This document shows, one piece after another, positions 46,789 through 55,613 of a DNA stretch of 64,000 nt. Origin of the DNA: Longimycelium tulufanense (GTDB lineage Bacteria > Actinomycetota > Actinomycetes > Mycobacteriales > Pseudonocardiaceae); assembly GCF_014645795.1 (NCBI RefSeq), contig NZ_BMMK01000014.1, forward strand, positions 1 through 64,000, in the 5' to 3' direction. Position 1 is the stretch's first letter; each line of letters opens with the position of its first letter. A program made the translations under genes and the position numbers. Below the pieces are notes generated by a model that did no database searches, was not told the DNA's origin, and saw nothing but the letters and a program-made list of their open reading frames with translations.

Positions 46789-47198
46789 CGGCGGCTCCCC
46801 GTGATGGTCACAGCGACCAGGCTAGCCCCAGCCCCACCATGGGAGGGAAGGCCAGCCAGGACGCCCGTGGAATCGGACTGGGCTGCGCTGCGGCGACCGG
46901 GTGGGGCCCGGGGCCGCTGGTGAGCGACCCACGACGCACTTTCCGATCACCGGTGACGGTCAGCACCTCCGCATCTACGATACGGCGCTGCTCTCCGCCC
47001 TCGTACCACCACCCGCTGCTCGGGAGCGGCCGGGAGGGTGGTTCCTGTTGGATTTAGTCCGCAATGGCGTGCCGGACGTTAGCGCGCGCCACCGTGGCCT
47101 GACGCACTCCGCGTACACTAATGGTTTCGGCCCACGCAGTGGGAGTCCTTGTGGCGCAGGCGGTTGCGACCAACGGTGTAGATCACGTGCGCGCTGCG
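46789..47198. other. intergenic stretch, no supported gene
   Basis: Short ORFs occur on the plus strand but have no RBS, no domain and poor codon bias. The kinase promoter should lie at its left end. I see no clear hairpin of terminator strength. Confidence 0.4.
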
Positions 47199-47993
47199 TC
47201 AACCATGCTGCGCCGAAAGTAGTTGTGCACCGACGATCCGGGGTGGACTGGTACGACTCACGGTGAGAAGTTGCTCGGTGTGCAGCCAGTCACCCTCCGG
47301 TCGCTGCATGCTCACCGAGACCCGCACCGAACCGTCGCGTCCCGGCTCCACCCGGGCCAGCCGGACCGCACGCACCGTGCGCCACGAGGACACGAAGCCG
47401 AGCGGGTCGTTGCCGACCATCTGCTGGTCCAGTAGCGCGAACGCGGCGGCGGGCTCGCTGCTGAGCAGTCGGTAGAACTCGCGCACCACCTCCACCCCCG
47501 AGCCCAGCCCACTGGCGGACGGGTCGGTGGTGATCGGGCGGGTCTCGGCCCCGCGGATGAACGGCTCGAACCCGGCGGGCGGCGTGGTGGGTGGGGCGGC
47601 CCGGAGGGTGCGGGCCACCGCGGGGTGGGCCGGGGTGGTGAGGGTGCCGTGCAGCAGATCCGGTCGCAGCACCGTGGGCCCGGTGATCTCGGTCGGCGTG
47701 GGCGCGGCGGCGGCCGTGGGGATGTGCGGCCGGGCGCTGACGATCACCGAGGCCGCCCCCACCGCACCGCACACCACCAGCACACCCACACTCACCAGCA
47801 CGAACCGCAGTAACTGCACCGCCTTGCCCGGCCCCTCCGGCGCCGACGGCCGGTCCGGGCCCAGCAGCTCCTCGACGAACCGCTCGCTCTCGATGGCCTC
47901 GCGGGTGCGCAGGTGGGGATGGTTGCGGATCAGCTCGGCGACGCTGACCGAGCCCGACCGGGGGTGTCGCCGACCGGTCGTCGAAGGGTCCAC
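47199..47993 (-). CDS. single-pass membrane protein, unknown
   Basis: 264 residues. A cytoplasmic N-terminus (VAELIRNHPHLRTREAIESE, RFVEELLG) precedes a TM helix (about 81-103, LLRFVLVSVGVLVVCGAVGA) and a Thr/Pro-rich linker. The exported C-terminal domain (GVEVVREFYRLLSSEPAAAF, LLDQQMVGNDPLGFVSSW, GDWLHTEQLLTVSR) has an NTF2-like look. GTG 47993 has GGAGG upstream. Similar in layout to the exported part of the adjacent kinase. Function is unknown. Confidence 0.75.
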   Translation of the reverse strand: MDPSTTGRRHPRSGSVSVAELIRNHPHLRTREAIESERFVEELLGPDRPSAPEGPGKAVQLLRFVLVSVGVLVVCGAVGAASVIVSARPHIPTAAAAPTPTEITGPTVLRPDLLHGTLTTPAHPAVARTLRAAPPTTPPAGFEPFIRGAETRPITTDPSASGLGSGVEVVREFYRLLSSEPAAAFALLDQQMVGNDPLGFVSSWRTVRAVRLARVEPGRDGSVRVSVSMQRPEGDWLHTEQLLTVSRTSPPRIVGAQLLSAQHG

Positions 47994-48157
47994 GGGGCGG
48001 CCTCCGCATGCCTCCGTACGTGCTGTCGTCGGCTGAACTCGTACCGTGACAACCCACAGCGACGCCACTCCGCGGCGGTGGTTCACCAGTTTGAGGCGGC
48101 AAGCGGCCGGCCACGGTCACACGCGCGGCGCAACGATCACGCTCCGCTGTCAGCATG

Positions 48158-49075
48158 CTACCGATGGACGCGGAGCGTGACCGAGCGATAGCCGTTGATC
48201 AGCGCCCAACCCGACGCGACCGCCGCGCGCTCGCGGCTCGCCGCCACGTGATCGGGCTCGACGAACCAGGATCCCCGGTCCGTTTCCCGCCGGTTGGAGG
48301 TGGCCAGGTTGGCCGGTTCCGGTCGCCGGGTTGGGTTGCCCCCGCTGATCTTGTCGCCGAGCAGGCCGTAGACGTCCTCGACGCCGTGCGCCACCGAACC
48401 GTAGAAGTTGGTGGTCGCCCGGTCCAGCTCCGGGATGATCGAACTGGTCGACGGGTTCGTGGTGTTGGTCGGCCCCGAGGGCGGGGGGCTCGAGAGCGTG
48501 GAGTGGTGCGGCGAGCCGGGTCGGCTCGAGCCGGATTCGGTCAGTCCGGGAGCCGACTCGATCGGGGAATAGGTGTCGGGACCGCTGAATTCCGGGGTGA
48601 TGCCCTGCTCGCTGGTGTCTGTCTCCGTGTCCGCGCTGCTGGCCGGCAAGGGCATCCCCGGTGCCGGGGCGGGCGTGCGCGCCGGTGGTGGCAGCCGGCG
48701 GTGGCGGTCGGCCGGGACTGGTGCGAAGTCGGGATGCGACGGGAACGGGAACGCACTCGGATAACCGGGCATCCCCTCCAACCGCTGGTGCGAACGCGTC
48801 GGCACCACCGTCGACCCGATCGCGGTCAACGCCGCCAACACCGCACACGACGCGCTCACGCTGAACCACGCGGCACGCCGCCAACTCCGCGGCGGTGTCA
48901 CCGAGGCCGGCACCGTGCCCAGGTCGAAACTGCGAAGCCCGGCCGACTCACCCTCGCCGGGCCGGTCCTCCGCGGGACCGACCCGAGCCGGCTTCCGGTC
49001 CAGGTACGTCTGGCGGTACCGGGCTCGCCCGGGCCCGGTCCGGCGCGGTCCGGTCCACTCCTGTCCGCGGTTCAT
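48158..49075 (-). CDS. single-pass membrane protein, unknown
   Basis: 305 residues. A basic cytoplasmic N-terminus, a TM helix at about 72-92 (AAWFSVSASCAVLAALTAIG), a long Pro/Ser/Thr-rich exported region, then PELDRATTNFYGSVAHGVED and a short C-terminal domain ending YRSVTLRVHR. An RBS GAGAAAGGG precedes ATG 49075. Same strand as its neighbours. Function is unknown. Confidence 0.72.
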   Translation of the reverse strand: MNRGQEWTGPRRTGPGRARYRQTYLDRKPARVGPAEDRPGEGESAGLRSFDLGTVPASVTPPRSWRRAAWFSVSASCAVLAALTAIGSTVVPTRSHQRLEGMPGYPSAFPFPSHPDFAPVPADRHRRLPPPARTPAPAPGMPLPASSADTETDTSEQGITPEFSGPDTYSPIESAPGLTESGSSRPGSPHHSTLSSPPPSGPTNTTNPSTSSIIPELDRATTNFYGSVAHGVEDVYGLLGDKISGGNPTRRPEPANLATSNRRETDRGSWFVEPDHVAASRERAAVASGWALINGYRSVTLRVHR

Positions 49076-49105
49076 GTCGCCCTTTCTCGGCACCGGGTGC
49101 GCCCG

Positions 49106-49837
49106 CTACCCGGTCTGCACCACCTGGAACGCCTCCGCGAGCCGGCCGTCGGGCAGCCCGAAACGTCGGGCCGTGCCGGACAGCCAGGCGCGTCTGCGTT
49201 CCGCCAGGTCGTCGATGTGTTCGGTCTGCGACCGGTGCGCCCACAACGCCGCGAGCGTGATCGGGAAGACCTCGGTCACGTCGACCACTTCGTTGCGTCG
49301 CTCCATCGGTCCGTCGGCCACCCACAGCTCCTCGACCGTCCACGGCACGAGCCCCTCGTCCCGGAGGAGCTCGGGGTGGGAGTGCGGGTTGCGCGCGTCC
49401 GGGTAGACCGCGGCCAGCGTGGCCTCACCGGCCGCACGGTGGTCCGGGTGCGAGGTGACCAGCTGCTCCCAGTTGATCTCCGGGGACCAGGTGAGGACCC
49501 GGTGCGGTCGCAGCTGGCGGATGATCCGGGTGATGTCCCGCCGCAGCTCCAGCGAGGGCACCAGCCGACCGTCCGGGTGGCGCAGGAACACGGTGTCGGA
49601 GACGCCCAGCTCCGCGGCCGCGGCGATCTGTTCCCGCTCACGTTGCTGGGCGACGGCGTCGCGGGGCAGGTCCGGATCCCCGGTGGCCTCGCCGGACGTA
49701 CAGACGCAGTAGGCGACGCGCAGCCCGGTCGACGTCCAGGTCGCGACGGTGCCGGACGCGCCGAAGTCCACGTCGTCGGGATGTGCGGTGACGACCAGTG
49801 CGCGTTGTGCGGCGGGAACCTCCGATGGCTCGGTCAT
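49106..49837 (-). CDS. PIG-L family deacetylase
   Basis: 243-residue zinc-dependent N-acetyl-sugar deacetylase. AHPDDVDFGASGT supplies the His-x-x-Asp metal site and catalytic Asp; SHPDHRAAGEA supplies the third ligand. Related to MshB (mycothiol) and Mca, and to deacetylases of glycosylated antibiotics; the substrate is open. ATG 49837 is preferred over 49846 because TACCCT, a likely -10, ends at 49847. Confidence 0.88.
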   Translation of the reverse strand: MTEPSEVPAAQRALVVTAHPDDVDFGASGTVATWTSTGLRVAYCVCTSGEATGDPDLPRDAVAQQREREQIAAAAELGVSDTVFLRHPDGRLVPSLELRRDITRIIRQLRPHRVLTWSPEINWEQLVTSHPDHRAAGEATLAAVYPDARNPHSHPELLRDEGLVPWTVEELWVADGPMERRNEVVDVTEVFPITLAALWAHRSQTEHIDDLAERRRAWLSGTARRFGLPDGRLAEAFQVVQTG

Positions 49838-50568
49838 CGCGGCCATAGGGTAGGCGTGAGGTAGGTGTGACGGGGGTGATCGGGCAACGTTCCCCCGACC
49901 GGGCAGGAGCATCACGCCAATGGACGACGTGTTATCGCCCGCTGCACCGATTTTCCCTTGCCGGCTGGCAAATGCCAACGGGTTGGCTGACCCCACCGCG
50001 ACCGTGAGTGGCGCCGGAATCCCCTTGGGTGTGCCTCGCACTCGGCTTGCGTCCCGCGACGGCGAACCCGGACGCCTCCCGTTCCCTCGGCGCAGCGGTC
50101 GCCGGTTCGAGACAGGGGAACCGCCACGGAGAGCGCGGTCAGCCTGGCCGCTCCGTGTCATCGCGACATCGAACCCTGGCCATCGAGGTCACGGCGGCGG
50201 TATCCAACCTTCGGCACGTCATCGCCCGCGCAAGCAGGGGTGGTTCACCGGCCCGCGCCCCACCGAAACCAGACCCGGTCAACTGCTCGGCCTGAAGGAC
50301 CGAGCCTGAACGGGGTCGGTCCGTAGGGGCTCCCCTGACGCTCCTCGGCCGCCGCTGGCTGCCACGGTCCGGGTCGCATCGCCAGACGCTGGGCAGCGTC
50401 GGTTGGGGCATGTTGACGAATACCCACGCCGCGCGTGCACGGTTACGCGGGTTGATCGCGGCGACGTGATCGGCTGGCTCGGCGAGATCACACCACCGCC
50501 GTGCCCCCCACCGGTGAGCAGACCGGTAAACAGCGGCCGTCATGCCGCACACGACCGCGAGCAGCGCA
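49838..50568. other. intergenic region of 730 bases, no supported gene
   Basis: Open frames exist on both strands but none shows a domain, an RBS or consistent third-position GC. Short GC-rich hairpins are scattered. It may be decayed coding DNA. Confidence 0.4.
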
Positions 50569-50874
50569 TCAGCCGCCGGTGCGGTACCGGCTCCGGGTGC
50601 CCTCCAACGCCTTCATCGCACCGACCCCGCCGCCGGCTCCGGCGATGATCGCGAGCACGTCGGCGAACGCGCCACCGGTGCTCAGGGCCAGTGCGAGAAG
50701 TGCGGCGCCGGTTGTCACCGCCGCCACCGGAACCCGGCTGCGCACGTACTGCGCCACGGGTTCGCCGCCGGCCCGGCGCTTCGCCGCCGAGCCGAGCATC
50801 GCCAGGTAGCCGTCATGTGCGAGCGCAGCCAGGAGCGCGAGCACCGCGATCACCGTCGCCAGGAAGTCCAGCAT
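50569..50874 (-). CDS. small membrane protein
   Basis: 101 residues with two or three TM helices: FLATVIAVLALLAALAHDGY, VAAVTTGAALLALALSTGGA and FADVLAIIAGAGGGVGAMKA. TGGAG lies before ATG 50874. Function is unknown. A GGACCGCT/AGCGGTCC hairpin at 50973-51000 lies upstream. Confidence 0.65.
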   Translation of the reverse strand: MLDFLATVIAVLALLAALAHDGYLAMLGSAAKRRAGGEPVAQYVRSRVPVAAVTTGAALLALALSTGGAFADVLAIIAGAGGGVGAMKALEGTRSRYRTGG

Positions 50875-51153
50875 GGCTCCAGTCTGCCCGTGCCGGCGGC
50901 CGGGCAGGGCCGGGTCAACCCGGAAACATCCCTGATTTTCGGCACCACCCCCGGACGCGTCCTGGACCGTGTGGACCGCTGAGCCACGCGCCAGCGGTCC
51001 GATCCACAACCGATCACGAGCCTGGATCGGCGCCCGTCGCAGGCCCGCGCCGACCGCGCCACAACACCCCGACGGCCGAGGCTCGCTACGGCCGATCTAC
51101 CGGCGACAAAACACGATGAAACCAGCGCCTGGTCGCACATATCCTGGGGCGTC

Positions 51154-52287
51154 GTGACCCGCGTTCTGCACGTGTTCTGGCACGACGCCTGCCTCGCCCA
51201 CGACCCCGGGACGGGCCTGTGGGAGCTGCCCGGCCAGTGGCCCTGGCTGGACGAGCCGGAGCCGCATCCGGAGAACGCGGCCCGGCTGCGCACCTTCCGT
51301 GCGGTCCTGCGACGTGGTCCGGTCGCCGGTGCCGTGCGTTGGCACGACGGCCGGATGGCCAGCCCGGACGAGCTGGCCGCGGTGCACGACCCGGACTACC
51401 TCTCCGCCGTGGAGCGGGCGTGCGCCGGCCCCGGCCAGGTGGCGGTGGAACAGAACACCGTCGTCGGGCCGGGCTCGTGGCCCGCCGTGCTGGCGGCCGC
51501 CGGTACCACCCTGGCCGCGACCGAGGCCGCGCTCGATGGGACCGCACCGATGGCCTACGCGCTGGTCCGCCCGCCCGGCCACCACGCCCAGTCCGCTGCG
51601 GCGGACGGGTACTGCCTGGTCAACAACCCTGGGCTGGCCGCGGCGCGCGCTCGGGCCGCCGGGCTGCGGGTGGCCGTCCTGGACTGGGACGTCCACCACG
51701 GCAACGGCACGCAGGAGCTCTTCTACGCCGACCCCGACGTGCTGGCCATCTCGATCCACATGCGGCACGGGGCGTGGGGTCCCAATCACCAGCAGACCGG
51801 CGCACCGGAGGAGCTGGGCAGCGGCGACGCAACGGGCCGCAACGTCAACATCGAGCTGTCACTGGGTGCCGGCGACGCCGCCTACCTGCGCGCGTTGGAC
51901 GAGATCGCCGCCCCGGTGCTCCGGGAGTTCGGCCCCGACCTGCTGGTGTGCGCCTCCGGGTTCGACGGCTCGGCCTTCGACCCGAACGGCCGGCACAACG
52001 TCACCGCCGACGGCTACCGGGAGATCGGCCGCCGGGTGGCCGACCTGGCCGAGGAGCTGACCGGCGGCCGCGTCGTGCTCACCCAGGAGGGCGGCTACCT
52101 GCGCGGTTACTCCGCGTTCTGCCTGCACGCCCTGGCCGAGGGCTTGGTCGGCGTGGCCGAGCCGGCCGCCGAGGACCCGCTGGCCTATGTCCCGGACGAC
52201 TCGGCGTCGCGGCCGGAGCGGACCGATGCCGATCTTGCCCTCGTGCGCAAGGCGGTGGCCTCGTACTGGCCCGGGCTCGGCTGGTGA
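51154..52287 (+). CDS. histone deacetylase-family amidohydrolase
   Basis: 377 residues of the class II HDAC/acetylpolyamine amidohydrolase fold. RPPGHHAQSAAADGYCLVNN holds the catalytic His pair; DWDVHHGNGTQELFY the zinc Asp/His; ASGFDGSAFDPNG the second Asp; TQEGGYLRGYSAFC the closing loop. Substrates in bacteria are acetylpolyamines or acetylated small molecules. GTG 51154 follows TATCCT by eight bases, leaderless. Confidence 0.9.
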   Translation: MTRVLHVFWHDACLAHDPGTGLWELPGQWPWLDEPEPHPENAARLRTFRAVLRRGPVAGAVRWHDGRMASPDELAAVHDPDYLSAVERACAGPGQVAVEQNTVVGPGSWPAVLAAAGTTLAATEAALDGTAPMAYALVRPPGHHAQSAAADGYCLVNNPGLAAARARAAGLRVAVLDWDVHHGNGTQELFYADPDVLAISIHMRHGAWGPNHQQTGAPEELGSGDATGRNVNIELSLGAGDAAYLRALDEIAAPVLREFGPDLLVCASGFDGSAFDPNGRHNVTADGYREIGRRVADLAEELTGGRVVLTQEGGYLRGYSAFCLHALAEGLVGVAEPAAEDPLAYVPDDSASRPERTDADLALVRKAVASYWPGLGW

Positions 52288-52405
52288 AGCTGTCCGAATC
52301 GTCGCGTTCGAGCTGCTCCCTGGTGCCTAACACCAGCCGCCGATCGCGTGGTGTAGCGACGGAAACCATGGGCTGAGACCTGGGTCACGCCTACTTTCGG
52401 TAGTC

Positions 52406-53164
52406 ATGGAACCGCATTCCGCAACCCTTGCCGGCCGGCGGGCGCTCGTCACCGGTGGGGCGACCGGAATCGGCGCCGCCATCGCCCGCCGGCTGGCCGC
52501 CGCGGGGGCCGATGTGATCGTGGCCGACCGAGACCTGCTGCGGGCCGATCGGGTGGCCGGCGAGATCGGCGGGGCGGCGGTGCACGTCGACCTGTCCGAC
52601 CCGGATGCGGCCACCCCGCTGGGCGTGGGCGCGGACATCGTCGTGAACAACGCCGGGTCGCAGTACAGCGCCCCGGTGCACAGCTTCCCGCCGGAGATCT
52701 TCGCCGAGCTGGTCCGGGTGATGCTGGAGTCACCGTTCCGGATCATCCGGTCCGCGCTTCCCGGCATGTACCAGCGCGGCTGGGGCCGGATCGTGAACAT
52801 CTCCTCGGTGCACGGGCTGCGCGCCAGCGCCTACAAGGTTGGCTACATCGCGGCGAAACACGGTCTGGAGGGGTTGTCGAAGGCGGTGGCGGTCGAGGCG
52901 GCGCTGCACGGGGTCACGTCGAACTGCATCTGCCCCGGCTTCGTGCGTACTTCGCAGGTGGAGCAGCAGATCGCGCACTACGCGGAGGCGCATCGCATCC
53001 CGCGCGAACAGGTTCTCGACGACGTGCTGCTGGCCCGCTGCCCGGTGAAACGGCTGGTCGAGCCGGAGGAGGTGGCCGACCTCGTGGCGTGGCTGTGCGG
53101 GCCGCACGCCCACACGATCACCGGTGCCTCCTTCACGATGGACGGCGGCTGGACGGCGAACTGA
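52406..53164 (+). CDS. bdhA: 3-hydroxybutyrate dehydrogenase (SDR)
   Basis: 252-residue short-chain dehydrogenase. NAD motif VTGGATGIG; NNAGSQYSAPVHSFP; catalytic Ser in NISSVHGLRAS, Tyr-Lys in YIAAKHGLEGLSKAVAVE; ICPGFVRTSQVEQQI. The SVHG and Gln-rich segments match bacterial D-3-hydroxybutyrate dehydrogenases, which feed ketone bodies and PHB to acetoacetate. ATG follows TACTTT by eight bases. The PucR gene next to it on the same strand is a likely regulator. Confidence 0.85.
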   Translation: MEPHSATLAGRRALVTGGATGIGAAIARRLAAAGADVIVADRDLLRADRVAGEIGGAAVHVDLSDPDAATPLGVGADIVVNNAGSQYSAPVHSFPPEIFAELVRVMLESPFRIIRSALPGMYQRGWGRIVNISSVHGLRASAYKVGYIAAKHGLEGLSKAVAVEAALHGVTSNCICPGFVRTSQVEQQIAHYAEAHRIPREQVLDDVLLARCPVKRLVEPEEVADLVAWLCGPHAHTITGASFTMDGGWTAN

Positions 53165-53360
53165 CGCCCCCGGGCGGCTAGCGGCGCGAACGGCGGTACC
53201 GCGGCCGGGGCGGGTGTGTGCCCTCGGGTGCCGAGCCGAACACTGTCGCCGGCGGCATCCGAGTGATCGTGTGGCGCCGTCGGTCGTCCGTAATGCGGGT
53301 GCGGCCGTCTCGTGACCTCGAGGGGCTGACCACGCCCGTTCCGCTCGACAGAATGCAGCA

Positions 53361-54734
53361 GTGACCGAGATCACTGGCGAGCTCTACCGCAGGGTGATCG
53401 CCGCGCTCTGCGAGATCTGCTCGCCTGATCACGCGCCCGGTACCGATCACCGCGAGCTGTCCGCGCCCCTGCAGGACCCGCGGGCCGGCGAGCTGCCGGC
53501 TGGCGAGCTGGGTGGGCTGGCCGCGGCGGTGCGCGACGCGGAGCGCGTGCAGTCCTGGCTGCACGGGCTCACCGGTCTGAACGTGATCTTGCGGGCCAGG
53601 CTCGCCGCGGTCGAACGGGCCGCCGCCGCGCACGACCGGTTCGCCGGTCTCGTGCTCGACGGCGCGGGGTTGACCGAGCTGGCCCAGGCGGTCGTCGACG
53701 TGCTCGGCGGGGCACTGCTGGTGCGCGACTCCGACGGCGTGCCGCTGGCCGTGGTCGGCGACCTGGTCGGGCTGGACGAGCTCCCGGCGGTCGCCACGGA
53801 CCCGGCCGCGCGCACGGAGCGGCTCGGCCGCGCCTGGCGGGCCCCGGCGACCGCCGGGGACGAGGTGCTCGGCGACCTGCTGCTCGCCGGCCGGGCCGAG
53901 CTGGCAGGGACGGACCTGCACATCCTGGAGCGCGCCGCAGTGGCCACCGCGCTGCTGTTGCTCCTGCGGCGCACGACGGCCGTTGCCGAGGAGCGGGTCC
54001 GGGGCGAGCTGTTGACCGACCTGCTCGCCGACCCGGAACGCGACCTGCTCGCGGTGCAGGACCGGGCCCGGCGGCTCGGGGTCATCCTCGACAACGCGCA
54101 TTGCGTGGTGGTGCTGGAGACCGACGTGCCGCGGCAGCGGCTGGGACAGGCCGCCGCGCACCACGCGCGGCTGCTGGGTGGGCTGGGAGTACAGCACCAC
54201 GGCCGCGCGGTGCTGCTCCTGCCCGGACGGGACGCGGGAACGCTGGCGCGCCGCTCCGCCAAGGCGTTGGCCACCACGCTGCAGCGCCGGGTCACCGCGG
54301 GGGCGGCGGGGCCGGTGCGCGGGCCGTCCGGGATCCCGGCGGCGCACGGGGAGGCCGAGCGGTGCCTGCGCGGGCTGGTGGCGCTGGGCCGGGTGGGGGA
54401 GGCGGCCTCGGCCCACGAGCTCGGCTTCGTGGGGCTGCTGCTGGCCGACCGCGCCGACCCGGCCACCTTCGTCCGCGCCACGCTGGGCGCGGTCCTGGAC
54501 TACGACGCCAGCCGCGGCACCGAGCTGGTGCGCACGCTGCGCGCGTACTTCGCCAGCGGTCGCAGCCCCGGACGGGCCAAGGACGTGCTGAACGTGCACG
54601 TCAACACGGTGGTGCAGCGGCTGGAGCGGATCACCGGCCTGCTCGGGCCGGACTGGCAGCAGCCGGACCGGCTGCTGCAGGTCGAACTGGCCTGCCGGCT
54701 GCTCGACCTGTTGCCCCCGACTGCCACGCGGTAA
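53361..54734 (+). CDS. PucR/CdaR-family regulator
   Basis: 457 residues. A GAF-like N-terminal region (VVDVLGGALLVRDSDGVPLA), a middle domain and a C-terminal PucR HTH (LVRTLRAYFASGRSPGRAKD, LNVHVNTVVQRLERITGLLG). Such regulators often sit next to the gene they control; here bdhA, 197 bases upstream on the same strand. GTG 53361. Confidence 0.85.
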   Translation: MTEITGELYRRVIAALCEICSPDHAPGTDHRELSAPLQDPRAGELPAGELGGLAAAVRDAERVQSWLHGLTGLNVILRARLAAVERAAAAHDRFAGLVLDGAGLTELAQAVVDVLGGALLVRDSDGVPLAVVGDLVGLDELPAVATDPAARTERLGRAWRAPATAGDEVLGDLLLAGRAELAGTDLHILERAAVATALLLLLRRTTAVAEERVRGELLTDLLADPERDLLAVQDRARRLGVILDNAHCVVVLETDVPRQRLGQAAAHHARLLGGLGVQHHGRAVLLLPGRDAGTLARRSAKALATTLQRRVTAGAAGPVRGPSGIPAAHGEAERCLRGLVALGRVGEAASAHELGFVGLLLADRADPATFVRATLGAVLDYDASRGTELVRTLRAYFASGRSPGRAKDVLNVHVNTVVQRLERITGLLGPDWQQPDRLLQVELACRLLDLLPPTATR

Positions 54735-54987
54735 CTGCGCGCCTGGACAGCGCTTGGATGGCCGCAATGGCCGCAATGGCCGCATCGTGGAGCGCGGCCG
54801 GGCCCTGATGACGATGGGCTCGACCAACCCGGTAGCAGCCAACACCAGCTCAGCCGCGGACGAGCAGGGTGTCGTGCGGTGGCATGGCCGGCCGGTCAAC
54901 CCGCAGACGCGGCCGGCCGCCTTCGGGCCGGCCCGCCGTCGTGTTGGTGGCCCACCCGGGCGGCTTGCCGGGCCGGGCCAGCTGCCC
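54735..54987. other. intergenic stretch with a 9-bp triplicate
   Basis: ATGGCCGCA is repeated three times in a row at 54758-54784. A plus-strand ORF to 55074 begins here but overlaps the chorismate mutase antisense and is not supported. GC-rich GGCCGGCC inverted repeats may end both convergent genes. Confidence 0.4.
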
Positions 54988-55287
54988 TCAGCGCCCGAGC
55001 CGACCCCGGCCGAGCCGCAGCAGCAACAACGCCAGTTCCCGGCCCTCGGGGCCCAGCTCCCGGTAGCGGGCTAGCACGTCCATCTCGCGGTTGTAGACGA
55101 TGCGGGTCCCGCCGGCCGCCATGCGCGCGGCGCCGATCAGTCGGGACACCTCGCTGCGGCGCTTCACCAGGCGCAGGATCTCGGCGTCGAGCGTGTCGAT
55201 CTCGGTCCGCAGCTCGGCGATGTCGGACATGCTCGGGGCGTCGTCCCCCGCGTCTTCGGGGGCGCCGTTGTCGAGCTTGGCGTCCAT
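54988..55287 (-). CDS. chorismate mutase, AroQ type
   Basis: 99-residue helical chorismate mutase that turns chorismate to prephenate for Phe and Tyr. IAELRTEIDTLDAEILRLVK, RRSEVSRLIGAARMAAGG, RIVYNREMDVLARYRELGPE hold the usual Arg, Lys and Glu active-site positions. It matches Rv0948c in kind and in being divergent from uvrD1/pcrA. GGAGGAG precedes ATG 55287. The 180-base leader carries a leader peptide and competing hairpins (55339-55469), indicating attenuation by aromatic amino acids. Confidence 0.92.
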   Translation of the reverse strand: MDAKLDNGAPEDAGDDAPSMSDIAELRTEIDTLDAEILRLVKRRSEVSRLIGAARMAAGGTRIVYNREMDVLARYRELGPEGRELALLLLRLGRGRLGR

Positions 55288-55338
55288 GGGTCTCCTCCGG
55301 CTCTGCCAGTCCTGGAGCCTGCTGTCCCGGAAGCACGA

Positions 55339-55367
55339 CACCCCCGGGTCCGCGGACTCCGGGGGTG
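55339..55367 (-). terminator. attenuator terminator of chorismate mutase leader
   Basis: On the minus strand CACCCCCGG, a bulged A, GTCC, GC, GGAC, CCGGGGGTG: a 13-bp stem ending 52 bases before the chorismate mutase ATG. Its 5' arm side (55353-55362, CCGGAGTCCG in the transcript) is perfectly complementary to CGGACTCCGG within the leader ORF (55406-55415), an antiterminator. No strong T-run follows, as is common in high-GC hosts. Confidence 0.78.
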
Positions 55368-55388
55368 ACGTCGTGGTCTGTGTCGTGC

Positions 55389-55469
55389 CTACGCGACCAC
55401 GGGCACCGGAGTCCGGCACCCGTAGTAAAACTCGAACACGCGCTGCGGCACGTCGTCAGTTTGCCACAT
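55389..55469 (-). CDS. aromatic leader peptide of chorismate mutase
   Basis: A 26-codon ORF beginning ATG TGG and including VFEFYY (codons TTC GAG TTT TAC TAC), so it holds Trp, two Phe and two Tyr. Directly after the Tyr codons lies hairpin 1:2 (55401-55410 with 55412-55421), whose 2-arm can instead pair with region 3. A ribosome stalled at Phe/Tyr codons would mask arm 1, free arm 2, form 2:3 and prevent the terminator. The start has GGGAG touching the ATG, which is a weak point, and a leaderless start is possible. It is too short to be called by ordinary gene finders. Confidence 0.7.
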   Translation of the reverse strand: MWQTDDVPQRVFEFYYGCRTPVPVVA

Positions 55470-55613
55470 CTCCCGCGTTGTGGGCGGGAACCGCCCGCAA
55501 GGTGGGACGGGGAACACGGCGTCCTGGTTGCCCCTGCCCGGCCGTTCCGCGCTGGGCAACAGGGAGCGGCACGCCGCGTCGAGCGGGGGCGCGACGAGTA
55601 CCGTGGACAGACG

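Noticed and set aside
49838..50568. Several ORFs of 60-140 codons between the PIG-L gene and the next membrane gene
   Set aside because: No RBS, no domain, inconsistent codon bias, and they overlap one another on both strands.
54754..55074. Plus-strand ORF downstream of the PucR gene
   Set aside because: Starts in a 9-bp triplicate, overlaps the 3' part of chorismate mutase antisense, Pro/Gln-rich with no domain or RBS.
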